A stretch of 48,486 bases of DNA from Lysobacterales bacterium. Lineage in GTDB: Bacteria > Pseudomonadota > Gammaproteobacteria > Xanthomonadales > Xanthomonadaceae. Shown here piece by piece: positions 1 through 10,721 of the stretch; the stretch's first letter is position 1; each line of letters starts with the position of its first letter. The DNA lies in contig JAFLEB010000004.1 in the NCBI GenBank assembly GCA_017302075.1, positions 1 to 48,486 of the forward strand, in the 5' to 3' direction. The notes under the pieces are model-generated. The model worked only from the letters and a program-made list of their open reading frames with translations. It was not told the origin of the DNA and did no database searches. A program made the position numbers and the translations under genes.

Positions 1-1030
1 AGACGTCGACCACGTGCATCTGGCCGTTGTTCACCGTGCCGGGCTTGATGTGGCCCTTCCAGTTGGCCAGCGCGATCACCCGGGTGCCGCCTTCGTACAG
101 GGTGCCCTTGCCGTCGCGGTACGGGCCATTGCTGGCCGGCAGCACGAGCTTGGAGACGTCGGCCTCGCCCGCGAACTTGGAGGAACGCACGCCGCCGTTG
201 TCGCTCTGGTAGACGATCAACGTGTCCTCGAGCATGCCGCGCTTCTTGAGCTCGGCGACCACGCGCCCGACCTGGTCGTCCAGCGCGGTGATCATGCCGG
301 CGTAGGCGCGGCGGGTCGGCTCGGTGATCCGCGGGTTGCGCGCCTGGTAATGCTCCGGCGCCTGGAAGGGCGAATGCGGGGCGGTGAAGGCGAGGTACAG
401 GAACATCGGCTTCTTGCCGTCGTATTCGCGGATCAGGCGGACGGCGTCATCGCCGAGCAGGTCGGTGGCGTAGCCGTCCTCGCGCACGAGTTCGTTGTCG
501 CGGTACCAGTCGGTCTTGCCGTGAGCGGAATGGGTGAAATAGTCGATCTCGCCCAGCACCGCGCCGAAGTGGTAGTCGAAGCCGCGCTGGCGGGGCCAGT
601 ACTTCTGGTCTGCATGGCCGATGTGCCACTTGCCCACCATGGCGGTGTAGTAGCCGGCATCCTTCAGCGCCTGCGGCAGCGTGCGCTCGTCGGTGTCGAG
701 CCCGTAGGTGCCGTTCGAGGGGATGACCGCCGACTGCATGCCGGTGCGATACGGATAGCGCCCGGTCATCAGCGCGGAGCGCGTCTGGGTGCACAGCGGC
801 TGGGCATGGAACTGCTCCAGGCGCATGCCGCCGCTGGCGAGCGCGTCGATGTTCGGGGTCTTGATGTCGGAGCCGTGGTAGCCCACGTCCGCCCAGCCCT
901 GGTCGTCGGCGATGATGTAGACGATGTTCGGTTGCTTCGCCGGGGTCTTGGCGCCGGCTTCGCTGGCCAGTCCGACCCCCAGCAGCAGGCCGATGCTGGC
1001 AAGCAATGAAAAAGTGCGACGGAGTTTCAT
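1..1030 (-). CDS. Secreted sulfatase (arylsulfatase type), C-terminus beyond the window
   Basis: Predicted periplasmic type I sulfatase that hydrolyses sulfate esters using a formylglycine made from an active-site cysteine. The start at 1030 follows an AAGGGG ribosome-binding site. Residues 1-27 form a signal peptide ending in AGA. Metal ligands D42-D43 (ADDQGW) are present. The maturation motif is C80-T-Q-T-R84 followed by SALMTGRYP, so the usual Pro/Ala two residues after the cysteine is Gln. VGKWHIGH and QSDNGG further on match the conserved Lys/His and Asp/Asn residues. About 343 codons are visible and the reading frame is open at base 1; most family members are 450-600 residues. It is divergent from a TonB-dependent receptor, so the pair may take up and desulfate a sulfated compound, but the substrate cannot be read from sequence. 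Confidence 0.9.
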   Translation of the reverse strand, partial: MKLRRTFSLLASIGLLLGVGLASEAGAKTPAKQPNIVYIIADDQGWADVGYHGSDIKTPNIDALASGGMRLEQFHAQPLCTQTRSALMTGRYPYRTGMQSAVIPSNGTYGLDTDERTLPQALKDAGYYTAMVGKWHIGHADQKYWPRQRGFDYHFGAVLGEIDYFTHSAHGKTDWYRDNELVREDGYATDLLGDDAVRLIREYDGKKPMFLYLAFTAPHSPFQAPEHYQARNPRITEPTRRAYAGMITALDDQVGRVVAELKKRGMLEDTLIVYQSDNGGVRSSKFAGEADVSKLVLPASNGPYRDGKGTLYEGGTRVIALANWKGHIKPGTVNNGQMHVVDV

Positions 1031-1374
1031 GGTGTCCCCTTGACGTTCCCGGCAATGGATCGCGCAGGGCAGTTCCCTGGCGGATGCAAGGCTAGGAGCC
1101 GGCAGGGGCGCGGCGAAATGGGACCTTGATCCCATCCGGTCGAGGCTGCGACAGGGCGTGCCAGTGTCGTGCGAAGCCACCCGCGAGGGCGCCATGGCCC
1201 CATCTTTCGGGGGAGTTCACCACGTATCTGGTTGTGTTAGCGTTCCGTTACGGGAGGCAGTCCATCCCGTTGCGCGTCCATTCCCCCACGTGGCCGCGCC
1301 GAACCCGACTCCCGCCGCACTTGCGGCGGTGGTCGCATGCGGCGTCCAAACCAGCATTCCTACCGGGGGATCTC
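1031..1374. promoter_or_regulatory. Divergent intergenic region between sulfatase and TonB receptor
   Basis: This 344-base non-coding stretch separates two divergent genes and must hold both promoters. I see no convincing pair of -35/-10 boxes. It holds two perfect inverted repeats: ATGGGA-N6-TCCCAT at 1118-1135, and CCGCCGCA-CT-TGCGGCGG at 1312-1329. The first has the size of a dimeric repressor site. The second is a strong hairpin in the receptor leader. The open frame continuing upstream of the receptor start through this region has no signal-peptide character and is rejected as coding. Confidence 0.5.
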
Positions 1375-3888
1375 ATGTTCAATATGCAACCGAAGCGCCG
1401 TCGCCTGGCCTTGGCCGTGGTGGCCGCGCTGGCCGCCCTGCCGGCCCTGCCTGCCGTGGCGCAGGACGCCGGCCCGGCGCCCGCCCAACAAGAGGCCAAG
1501 ACGCTCGACAAGCTGGTGGTCACCGCGCAGAAGCGCGAGGAGGCCCTGCAGGACGTGCCGGTCGTGGTGACCGCGCTGTCCGAGGAAATCCTCAAGGACA
1601 CCGGCGTCCGCGACGTCAAGGACCTGCAGGTGCTGGTGCCCGGCCTGACCGTGACCAGCACCCAGAGCGAGGCGCTGACCACCGCGCGCATCCGTGGCAT
1701 TGGCACGGTGGGCGACAACGCCGGCCTGGAGTCGTCGGTCGGCGTGGTCATCGACGGCGTCTACCGCCCGCGCAACGGGGTGGGCTTTGGCGACCTCGGC
1801 GAGCTCGAGCGCATCGAGGTGCTGAAGGGGCCGCAGGGCACCCTGTTCGGCAAGAACACATCGGCCGGCGTGATCAACGTGGTGACCAAGCGTCCGGACT
1901 TTGAACCGTCTGCCCATGCGGAACTGACGTCCGGCAACTATTCCGAATTCGGGTTCGCCGCGGGCTTCAACCTGCCCATCGGAGAACAGTCCGCATTGCG
2001 CATGTATGCGGCCGACCGCAGCCGTGACGGCTTCATCAAGGTCAATACCGGTGTTGGCCCGCGCCGCGAAACCGACGATTTCAATCGGAATTTCTACACG
2101 GTCCGCGCGCAGTACCGCTGGGATCCCAGCGATACCCTGACCCTGAACCTGGCCGCCGACGTCACCAACCGGAACGAGGATTGCTGCACCGGCGTGACCA
2201 TCATCCGTGGCTCGACTGCCTCGATCATCGACGCTCTGGTGCCGGATTCCGGCCTGGCCCCGGTCGCCGACCCGTACGCGCGCGAGGCCTGGAGCAACCG
2301 CAGCACCGGCCAGCGGATCAAGGATCGCGGCGTGTCGTTGCAGGCCGACTGGACCACCCCGTGGTTCGGCGGGGCGACGCTGACCTCGGTCACCGCCAAG
2401 CGCAAGTGGAGTTCGGCGAACGGCCTCGACTTCGACTTCAGCACCGCCGACCTGCTCTACCGCAACCCCACCGAAGACGACAACTACAGCGCGTTCGACA
2501 CCTTCAGCCAGGAGTTCCGCCTGACCGGCTCCACCGATACGGTGGACTGGCTGGTGGGCGCCTTCTACTCCAACGAAGACCTGGACCGCAACGAGGCCTA
2601 CCGCGTCGGCGCCGCGTACGAGCCGTACCTGTCGGTCGCGCTGCTCGGCCGCATCAATCCCATCCTGGCGACCAGCCCGACTGCGCCGCTGTTCCTGTCG
2701 CAGGCCTCCGGCCGCCCGTTCGGCACCGTGTTCCTGGGCCATGCCGCCGCGGATACCTACGAGCAGAACGCCAAGAGCTTCGCCCTGTTCACCAACAACA
2801 CCTGGCACGCCAGCGATGCGCTCGACCTGACCCTGGGCCTGCGCTACACCAGCGAGGACAAGTCGCTGTCGTCCCGTTACACCAACCCCAACGGCGGGTT
2901 GGGCTGCGCGTCGATGCTGGCCAACCCGGCCCAGGTGGTCGCCGCGCTGGTCGCGCGCGGGCTGACCGTGGCCCAGGCCTCGGCGGCGGCCCCGCAGGTG
3001 GTCGGCTTCTCCTGCCTGCCGTGGACCAACGTGCGCCACAATGGGCGCCATACCGAGCAGGACATGTCCGAAGGCGAGTGGTCCGGCACCCTGAAGGCGG
3101 CCTACCGTTGGAACGACCACGTGATGACCTACGCCTCGGCGGCGCGCGGCTACAAGGGCGGCGGCTTCAACCTCGACCGCGTGCAGTCCAACACCGGCCT
3201 GTCCAGTGGCGTGAGCGGCATCGTGCCGGTCGACGACACGTCCTTCCCCGCGGAATTCGTCGACAGCTACGAGCTGGGCGCCAAGACCACCTGGCTCGGC
3301 GGCAACCTGCTGCTCAACGCCACGTTGTTCCACCAGACCTACAGCGACTTCCAGCTCAACAGCTTCCTCGGCACCAGTTTCGTGGTGCGCTCGATCCCGA
3401 CCGTGACCTCGCGCGGCTTCGACGCCGAGGTGCTGTACCAGAATGGCGGGTTGTTCGTGCAAGGCGGCCTGACCTACGCCAAGACCGAGTACGGCGACGA
3501 CCTGCTGCCGGATCCTGACCTGGTGCTGCTGCCCGGGAGCACCGCGAGCTTCGCGCCGAAGTGGTCGGCGACCGGTGCGGTGGGCTACGAGTTCGACCTG
3601 GGCAAGAACCTGGTCGCGCGCATGCACGTCGGCGCCAAGTACATGAGCGAGTACAACACCGGCTCCGACCTGGATCCGCAGAAGCTGCAGTCGGGCTACA
3701 CCACGGTCAACGCGCGGGCCAGCATCGGCGGCCGCGATGGGCACTGGGCGGTCGAGTTGTGGGCGCAGAACCTGACCGACGCCGAGTACATGCAGGTGGC
3801 GTTCGACGCGCCGTTGCAGACCGGGTCCTGGAACGCATTCCTCGGCCAGCCGCGGACCTACGGCGTGACCCTGCGCTGGCGTTACTGA
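1375..3888 (+). CDS. TonB-dependent outer-membrane receptor
   Basis: Predicted 837-residue outer-membrane receptor that imports a ligand using TonB energy. The start at 1375 was chosen because GGGGGA lies upstream and the product then begins with a basic n-region, a hydrophobic core and an AVAQ cleavage site at about residues 23-26. A TonB-box-like LDKLVVTAQ follows. The plug domain contains IRGIGTVG, VVIDGVY and ERIEVLKGPQGTLFGKN, ending in AGVINVVTKRP. The rest is beta-barrel strands, with a terminal aromatic Tyr (LRWRY) as expected for BamA-assembled barrels. An in-frame ATG at 1126 would add 83 residues before the signal peptide and is rejected. The ligand is unknown; the divergent sulfatase hints at a sulfated organic molecule. 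Confidence 0.93.
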   Translation: MFNMQPKRRRLALAVVAALAALPALPAVAQDAGPAPAQQEAKTLDKLVVTAQKREEALQDVPVVVTALSEEILKDTGVRDVKDLQVLVPGLTVTSTQSEALTTARIRGIGTVGDNAGLESSVGVVIDGVYRPRNGVGFGDLGELERIEVLKGPQGTLFGKNTSAGVINVVTKRPDFEPSAHAELTSGNYSEFGFAAGFNLPIGEQSALRMYAADRSRDGFIKVNTGVGPRRETDDFNRNFYTVRAQYRWDPSDTLTLNLAADVTNRNEDCCTGVTIIRGSTASIIDALVPDSGLAPVADPYAREAWSNRSTGQRIKDRGVSLQADWTTPWFGGATLTSVTAKRKWSSANGLDFDFSTADLLYRNPTEDDNYSAFDTFSQEFRLTGSTDTVDWLVGAFYSNEDLDRNEAYRVGAAYEPYLSVALLGRINPILATSPTAPLFLSQASGRPFGTVFLGHAAADTYEQNAKSFALFTNNTWHASDALDLTLGLRYTSEDKSLSSRYTNPNGGLGCASMLANPAQVVAALVARGLTVAQASAAAPQVVGFSCLPWTNVRHNGRHTEQDMSEGEWSGTLKAAYRWNDHVMTYASAARGYKGGGFNLDRVQSNTGLSSGVSGIVPVDDTSFPAEFVDSYELGAKTTWLGGNLLLNATLFHQTYSDFQLNSFLGTSFVVRSIPTVTSRGFDAEVLYQNGGLFVQGGLTYAKTEYGDDLLPDPDLVLLPGSTASFAPKWSATGAVGYEFDLGKNLVARMHVGAKYMSEYNTGSDLDPQKLQSGYTTVNARASIGGRDGHWAVELWAQNLTDAEYMQVAFDAPLQTGSWNAFLGQPRTYGVTLRWRY

Positions 3889-3931
3889 GCCGGGCGGCGT
3901 CCCTCGGCGGGACGCCGTGGTCGACCACGAG

Positions 3932-3960
3932 ACCGGCCCCTCGCGGGCCGGTTTTGTTTT
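3932..3960 (+). terminator. Rho-independent terminator after the TonB receptor
   Basis: Perfect 8-base stem ACCGGCCC / GGGCCGGT with a 5-base loop, followed by TTTGTTTT. It lies 43 bases after the receptor stop codon and before pncC, so it should end the receptor transcript. Confidence 0.88.
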
Positions 3961-4008
3961 GCCCGGGCATCGGGTACAACGCGCTGGTCCCCCATTGCGG
4001 CGCCCGCC

Positions 4009-4506
4009 ATGCCTGCCCCCGACGACGACGCACTCGACCGCCTCGCGCATGCCCTCGGCGAACGCCTGCTGGCCACCCGGCACATGCTGGTGACCGCGGA
4101 GAGCTGCACCGGCGGTTGGATCGCCAAATGCATGACCGACGTCGCCGGGTCGTCGGCCTGGTTCGACTGCGGCATGGCCGCCTACAGCTACGAAGCCAAG
4201 CAGGCCCTGCTGGGCGTGCGACCGCAGACCCTGGAGGCCTATGGCGCGGTGAGCCGGGAGACCGTGGTGGAAATGGTGAGCGGCGCGCTGGTGCACTCCG
4301 GCGCCAGCGTCGCGGTGGCGGTGACCGGGATCGCGGGACCCGGCGGCGGCAGCGCGGACAAGCCGGTGGGCACCGTGTGGATCGGCTGGAAGCGGCGCGG
4401 CGGCTACGCCAGGGCGGAACTGTTCCAATTCGATGGCGATCGCGACGCGGTGCGCCGGCAGACCGTGGCCGCCGCCCTGCGCGGCGTCGACGGCCTCCTG
4501 GGCTGA
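4009..4506 (+). CDS. pncC: Nicotinamide-nucleotide amidohydrolase PncC (CinA C-terminal family)
   Basis: A 165-residue stand-alone CinA C-terminal domain. Known members deamidate nicotinamide mononucleotide to nicotinate mononucleotide in cytoplasmic NAD recycling. Diagnostic motifs are TAESCTGG (about residues 29-36), VAVTGIAGPGGG (about 104-115) and KPVGTVW. The length matches the E. coli PncC class. It lies upstream of lexA-recA, echoing the well-known cinA-recA linkage. In this window one unrelated secreted-protein gene intervenes. No clear ribosome-binding site precedes the ATG. Confidence 0.93.
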   Translation: MPAPDDDALDRLAHALGERLLATRHMLVTAESCTGGWIAKCMTDVAGSSAWFDCGMAAYSYEAKQALLGVRPQTLEAYGAVSRETVVEMVSGALVHSGASVAVAVTGIAGPGGGSADKPVGTVWIGWKRRGGYARAELFQFDGDRDAVRRQTVAAALRGVDGLLG

Positions 4507-4516
4507 CCCGGTGGGC

Positions 4517-5437
4517 ATGCGCATGCGCCGATCGGTGCCAGCCACCGCCTTGCTCCTGGCCATCGTGGCCGCCGGTGCCATCGCCGGCGACCAGCTGTCC
4601 GCGGACGAGCGTTGGCGCTTCCTGCAGGGCGGCGAACCACCGGATCGCTATGTCCGTTTCCTCCTCGACCATCCCGGCAGCATCCACGTGGCCGAGGCCC
4701 GCGCCTGGCTGGAAGCCCGCGACAACGAACCACTCGGACGCCTGGTGGCTCCCGATGCCACCTGCCGGGCCATCGTGCAGGAGCGCGCGCAACGCCTCCT
4801 CGCGAACGCGCCGCCACCGGATTTGCGCGAGCAATATGCGCTGACGCTGCCCCCGGATCATTTCCTCGCCGCCTCGCGCTACATCGAGGTCCCGCGCGGC
4901 GCGGATCCGGCCAGCACGCCGGTGGAACGACGGATCACGATCAATCTGGTCGCGACCCGCGATGGCGGCTGCACCGTGTTCGAGCGGTGGGGGATCGGCA
5001 GCGGGCTGGGCGATGCCTGCCGTTGCGAACCCGTGGAAGCCGGATACCAGTTCCGCTCCCGGCTGGCCGACGGCGTCTTGACCGATGTCGCCCGGATGCG
5101 CGCCGGGAGCGCGGCGTGCGGCGCGGTGCTGGACGCGGCGATCGGGACCTTCCTCGGCGAGGTCGTGGCGGCCAAGCGTGGCCGCGCCGATCGCTTGCGC
5201 GCGCACCGCGATGCCGGCAAGACCCTGTATCCCAGCGAACAATCGGAGCTGGCTGACATCGAATACGCACTTCCGTTCCTGCAGGCCGGGCTGTCCACGC
5301 CGCACAAGGAAGAGGAGGAGCGGGCACGCCTCGCGACGCTGACCCCGGAACAGCGGTCGGGCTACTGCACGGGCCTGCCCGGACGCATCGAGCAGGCACG
5401 CCAGCGCGTGGCCATGGCGGAGCCGCCGTTGCCCTGA
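4517..5437 (+). CDS. Hypothetical secreted protein, unrecognised family
   Basis: A 306-residue protein that I do not recognise. The start at 4517 was chosen because it gives an immediate signal peptide (MRMRRS, then a hydrophobic run ending AIAGDQ). A GTG at 4511 and an ATG at 4523 are in frame and also possible. The mature part is mixed alpha/beta. It has several cysteines (in DATCRAIV, DGGCTVFE, DACRCEP, SAACGAV and SGYCTGL), which would suit disulfides in the periplasm, and a charged helical C-terminal third around KEEEERARL. There is no lipobox, transmembrane segment or catalytic motif that I can identify. It sits 10 bases after pncC and 47 bases before lexA, so it may be co-transcribed with pncC. 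GC content is like its neighbours, with no sign of recent transfer. Confidence 0.8.
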   Translation: MRMRRSVPATALLLAIVAAGAIAGDQLSADERWRFLQGGEPPDRYVRFLLDHPGSIHVAEARAWLEARDNEPLGRLVAPDATCRAIVQERAQRLLANAPPPDLREQYALTLPPDHFLAASRYIEVPRGADPASTPVERRITINLVATRDGGCTVFERWGIGSGLGDACRCEPVEAGYQFRSRLADGVLTDVARMRAGSAACGAVLDAAIGTFLGEVVAAKRGRADRLRAHRDAGKTLYPSEQSELADIEYALPFLQAGLSTPHKEEEERARLATLTPEQRSGYCTGLPGRIEQARQRVAMAEPPLP

Positions 5438-5447
5438 GCTTGCGGCC

Positions 5448-5476
5448 TTGACCGCGTAGAGTGTTAGTAGTATTAC
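5448..5476 (+). promoter_or_regulatory. lexA promoter
   Basis: TTGACC at 5448-5453, a 17-base spacer and TATTAC at 5471-5476. The -10 box lies inside the LexA operator. Transcription should start about 7 bases downstream, at 5483-5485, i.e. at the lexA start codon, implying a leaderless mRNA. The boxes are seen directly; activity and start site are inferred. Confidence 0.65.
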
Positions 5477-5482
5477 TACTAA
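5464..5482 (+). promoter_or_regulatory. LexA operator (SOS box), perfect palindrome
   Basis: TTAGTAGTATTACTACTAA is a perfect 19-base palindrome around one central base. It matches the known xanthomonad-type LexA box (TTAG...TACTA type, unlike the E. coli CTG-N10-CAG box). It ends two bases before the lexA ATG and covers the predicted -10, so bound LexA would block its own promoter. This is the only copy I found in the window. Confidence 0.92.
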
Positions 5483-5484
5483 CC

Positions 5485-6120
5485 ATGGACCTGACCGATA
5501 CCCAGCGCGCCATCCACGGCTTCCTCGCGGAACGCATCGAAGCCGATGGCTTCGCCCCCTCGCAGGCCGAGATCGCCCGCGCCTTCGGCTTCAAGGGCGT
5601 CCGCGCCGCGCAGTACCACCTTGAAGCGCTGGAAGCCGCCGGGGTGCTCGAGCGCAGCCCCGGGCGGGCGCGCAGCCTGCGCTTGCTGCAGTGGCCCGAT
5701 GGCCCGCGCCAACTCGACCTGCCCGCCGATGACGACGTGCTGCGCCTGCCGGTGCTGGGCCAGGTCGCCGCCGGCGCGCCGATCGGGGCCGACATCGGTT
5801 CTGAGCAGGTGGTGCTGATGGATCGCACCTTTTTCTCCCCCGCGCCGGATTACCTGCTCAAGGTCAAGGGCGATTCGATGCGCGACGAGGGCATCTTCGA
5901 TGGCGACCTGATCGGCGTGCACCGCACCAGCGAGGCGCGCAACGGCCAGGTGGTGATCGCCCGCATCGACGACGAGATCACGGTGAAGCTGCTGAAGATG
6001 GGGCAGGGCCGGATCCGCCTGCTGCCGCGCAACCCGGATTACGCGCCGATCGAGGTGCAGCCCGGCCAGGACTTCGCGATCGAGGGGCTGTATTGCGGAC
6101 TGGTGCGCCCCAATGCGTGA
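5485..6120 (+). CDS. lexA: LexA repressor, SOS regulator and self-cleaving serine protease
   Basis: A 211-residue SOS repressor. The N-terminal winged helix-turn-helix (about residues 1-65) includes [14 protein letters not shown] and [10 protein letters not shown]. The C-terminal S24 peptidase domain has the Ala96-Gly97 cleavage site in QVAAGAPIG, catalytic Ser131 in [10 protein letters not shown] and Lys168 in ITVKLLK. Length is close to the usual ~200. The ATG at 5485 is preferred over a GTG at 5461 because the longer form would translate through the operator and because MDLTDTQ is the usual family start. No Shine-Dalgarno sequence is possible, since the operator abuts the start; see the promoter entry. 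recA follows after 173 bases. Confidence 0.97.
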   Translation: MDLTDTQRAIHGFLAERIEADGFAPSQAEIARAFGFKGVRAAQYHLEALEAAGVLERSPGRARSLRLLQWPDGPRQLDLPADDDVLRLPVLGQVAAGAPIGADIGSEQVVLMDRTFFSPAPDYLLKVKGDSMRDEGIFDGDLIGVHRTSEARNGQVVIARIDDEITVKLLKMGQGRIRLLPRNPDYAPIEVQPGQDFAIEGLYCGLVRPNA

Positions 6121-6149
6121 ACCCGGCGCCCGCTGCGCGCCCGATTCCC

Positions 6150-6167
6150 AGCCGCGCGTGCGGCTTT
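6150..6167 (+). terminator. Possible weak terminator or attenuator between lexA and recA
   Basis: AGCCGC-GCGT-GCGGCT followed by only TTT before CCCC. The 6-base stem and short T run make this at best a partial terminator. It could adjust how much lexA transcription reaches recA. Low confidence. Confidence 0.3.
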
Positions 6168-6293
6168 CCCCGATCCCGTCGGCGCCGGCCCGGGCGCATC
6201 GTCTGTCCACGGCCGGTTGCGTCGCAGCTTTTGCGATGGCACCCGCCTAACCTGAGCACATCCACGGAATCCAACACTTTGAGGACCAGCACG

Positions 6294-7331
6294 ATGGACG
6301 AGAACAAGAAGCGCGCGCTAGCGGCGGCCCTGGGCCAGATCGAACGCCAGTTCGGCAAGGGCTCGGTGATGCGCATGGGCGACCGCACGGTCGAAGCGGT
6401 CGAAACCATCGGCACCGGCTCGCTGATGCTGGACATCGCCCTGGGCATCGGCGGCCTGCCCAAGGGTCGGGTGGTCGAGGTCTACGGTCCGGAATCCTCC
6501 GGCAAGACCACCCTGACCCTGCAGGCCATCGCCCAGTGCCAGAAGGCCGGCGGCACCTGCGCCTTCATCGACGCCGAGCATGCGCTGGACCCGATCTACG
6601 CGCAGAAGCTCGGCGTCAACCTCGACGAGCTCTACCTGTCGCAGCCGGATACCGGCGAACAGGCGCTGGAAATCGCCGACATGCTGGTGCGCTCCAACGC
6701 GGTCGACATGGTCGTCGTGGACTCGGTGGCCGCGCTCACCCCGAAGGCCGAGATCGAGGGCGAGATGGGCGACCAGTTGCCCGGCCTGCAGGCCCGCCTG
6801 ATGAGCCAGGCGCTGCGCAAGCTGACCGGCAACATCAAGCGCAGCAACTGCCTGGTGATCTTCATCAACCAACTGCGCATGAAGATCGGCGTGATGATGC
6901 CGGGCCAGAGCCCGGAAGTGACCACCGGCGGCAACGCGCTGAAGTTCTATGCCTCGGTCCGCCTCGACATCCGCCGCATCGGCAGCATCAAGAAGGGCGA
7001 CGAGATCATCGGCAACCAGACCCGGATCAAGGTGGTCAAGAACAAGCTGGCGCCGCCGTTCAAGCAGGTCGTCACCGAAATCCTGTACGGCGAGGGCATC
7101 AGCCGCGAAGGCGAGCTGATCGACATGGGCGTGGACGCCAAGCTGGTCGAGAAGGCCGGCGCCTGGTACAGCTACGACGGCGAGCGCATCGGCCAGGGCA
7201 AGGAGAACGCCCGCCAGTACCTCAAGGAGAATCCCGCCGCCGCGCAGAAGCTGGAAGCCGCCCTGCGCGAGAAGTTCGTGCCGGAGGAGATGCCGCGCGG
7301 CGAGGCTGACGGCGCGGACGACGACGCATGA
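6294..7331 (+). CDS. recA: RecA recombinase
   Basis: A 345-residue DNA strand-exchange ATPase and LexA co-protease, of normal family length. The start [23 protein letters not shown] is typical, and GAGGA precedes the ATG at 6294; the open frame extending upstream to 6093 is rejected. Walker A is GPESSGKTT (about residues 66-74), [10 protein letters not shown] is the Walker B strand, and [11 protein letters not shown] with [12 protein letters not shown] marks loop L2 and beyond. The C-terminus is acidic (EADGADDDA), as in other RecA proteins. Its stop overlaps the recX start by 4 bases. No LexA box is visible immediately upstream, so damage induction may depend on read-through from lexA. Confidence 0.98.
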   Translation: MDENKKRALAAALGQIERQFGKGSVMRMGDRTVEAVETIGTGSLMLDIALGIGGLPKGRVVEVYGPESSGKTTLTLQAIAQCQKAGGTCAFIDAEHALDPIYAQKLGVNLDELYLSQPDTGEQALEIADMLVRSNAVDMVVVDSVAALTPKAEIEGEMGDQLPGLQARLMSQALRKLTGNIKRSNCLVIFINQLRMKIGVMMPGQSPEVTTGGNALKFYASVRLDIRRIGSIKKGDEIIGNQTRIKVVKNKLAPPFKQVVTEILYGEGISREGELIDMGVDAKLVEKAGAWYSYDGERIGQGKENARQYLKENPAAAQKLEAALREKFVPEEMPRGEADGADDDA

Positions 7332-7843
7332 TGCGGCCGGGCGGCGATGGCGACGATGCGTCCTCGTCAGCGCGGAAGCGCCGTCGCCGCCCGGAACCAT
7401 CGCCCACCCAGCGGGCGCTTTCCCTGCTGACCCGCCGCGAGCATTCGAAGCGCGAGCTGGCCCGCAAGCTGCTGGTGCGCGGCGTCCCCGTGGACGAGGC
7501 CAGCGAGGCCATCGCGCGCCTGGCCGATGCGGGCTGGCAGGATGATCGGCGCTTCGCCGAGTCGCTGGTGCGCTCGCGTGCCGAAGCGGGCTACGGTCCT
7601 GCCTACATCCGCGCGGAACTGGGCACGCATGGATTGGGCGCGGATGCGGTGGCCGCCGCGCTTGCCGCTTACGAGGGCGACTGGACGGCCAATGCCCTTG
7701 GCTTGGTCAGGCGTCGGTGCGGGCCGACCGGACCGATGGACCCCGCAGCGCGGCGCAAGGCCGGGGAGTTGTTGGTCCGGCGCGGATTCCGGATGGAACA
7801 GGTCCGTGCGGTGCTCGGGGACGACGGGGCGTGGTCCGACTGA
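7328..7843 (+). CDS. recX: Regulatory protein RecX
   Basis: A 171-residue RecX-family protein that binds and restrains RecA filaments. It has the three-helix repeat pattern, with [17 protein letters not shown] near residues 28-48, [18 protein letters not shown] and [11 protein letters not shown]. An N-terminal basic, disordered tail (residues 1-25) precedes the first repeat. The ATG at 7328 overlaps the recA stop (ATGA), so translation is likely coupled. A second ATG immediately follows at 7331 and either could be used. Confidence 0.93.
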   Translation: MMRPGGDGDDASSSARKRRRRPEPSPTQRALSLLTRREHSKRELARKLLVRGVPVDEASEAIARLADAGWQDDRRFAESLVRSRAEAGYGPAYIRAELGTHGLGADAVAAALAAYEGDWTANALGLVRRRCGPTGPMDPAARRKAGELLVRRGFRMEQVRAVLGDDGAWSD

Positions 7844-7950
7844 ACCCGGTGGCCTGTAAACTATGCGGATCGGCTTGCCAACCCGGGTCCGCGCCCGCAT
7901 CGTGACGGGATCGCGTCGCACCACGGCGCCCGCCCCACACAGATGCCTGC

Positions 7951-10608
<2,658 letters not shown>

Positions 10609-10617
10609 GCGCGCGGC

Positions 10618-10647
10618 TTGTCCAAGCTGAACGAAGCCCCGTATGAT
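10618..10647 (+). promoter_or_regulatory. Candidate csrA promoter with a dyad around the -10
   Basis: TTGTCC at 10618-10623, an 18-base spacer and TATGAT at 10642-10647. The -10 box lies exactly in the loop of a perfect 6-base inverted repeat, GCCCCG (10636-10641) and CGGGGC (10648-10653). The alaS stop is 10 bases upstream, so csrA can be expressed separately from alaS. Confidence 0.55.
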
Positions 10648-10721
10648 CGGGGCGATGGGATGCAGGCGACGGCGGGAGGTGCTCGCGTCGGGATCGCCGC
10701 AAGCGACAGGGGAGTTGCAGC

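Noticed and set aside
1126-1374. Upstream extension of the first TonB receptor to ATG 1126
   Set aside because: It would add 83 residues before a good signal peptide; a strong ribosome-binding site supports ATG 1375.
1360-4581. 1073-codon minus-strand open frame opposite the TonB receptor and pncC
   Set aside because: High GC content leaves few stops on the opposite strand; composition is low-complexity with no domain motif, whereas the plus strand has clear receptor and PncC motifs.
6093-6293. Upstream extension of recA
   Set aside because: It overlaps the end of lexA and adds a non-conserved region before the canonical RecA N-terminus.
7850-7950. Promoter upstream of alaS
   Set aside because: TAAACT at 7857-7862 resembles a -10, but I found no acceptable -35 at normal spacing, so it is not listed as a feature.
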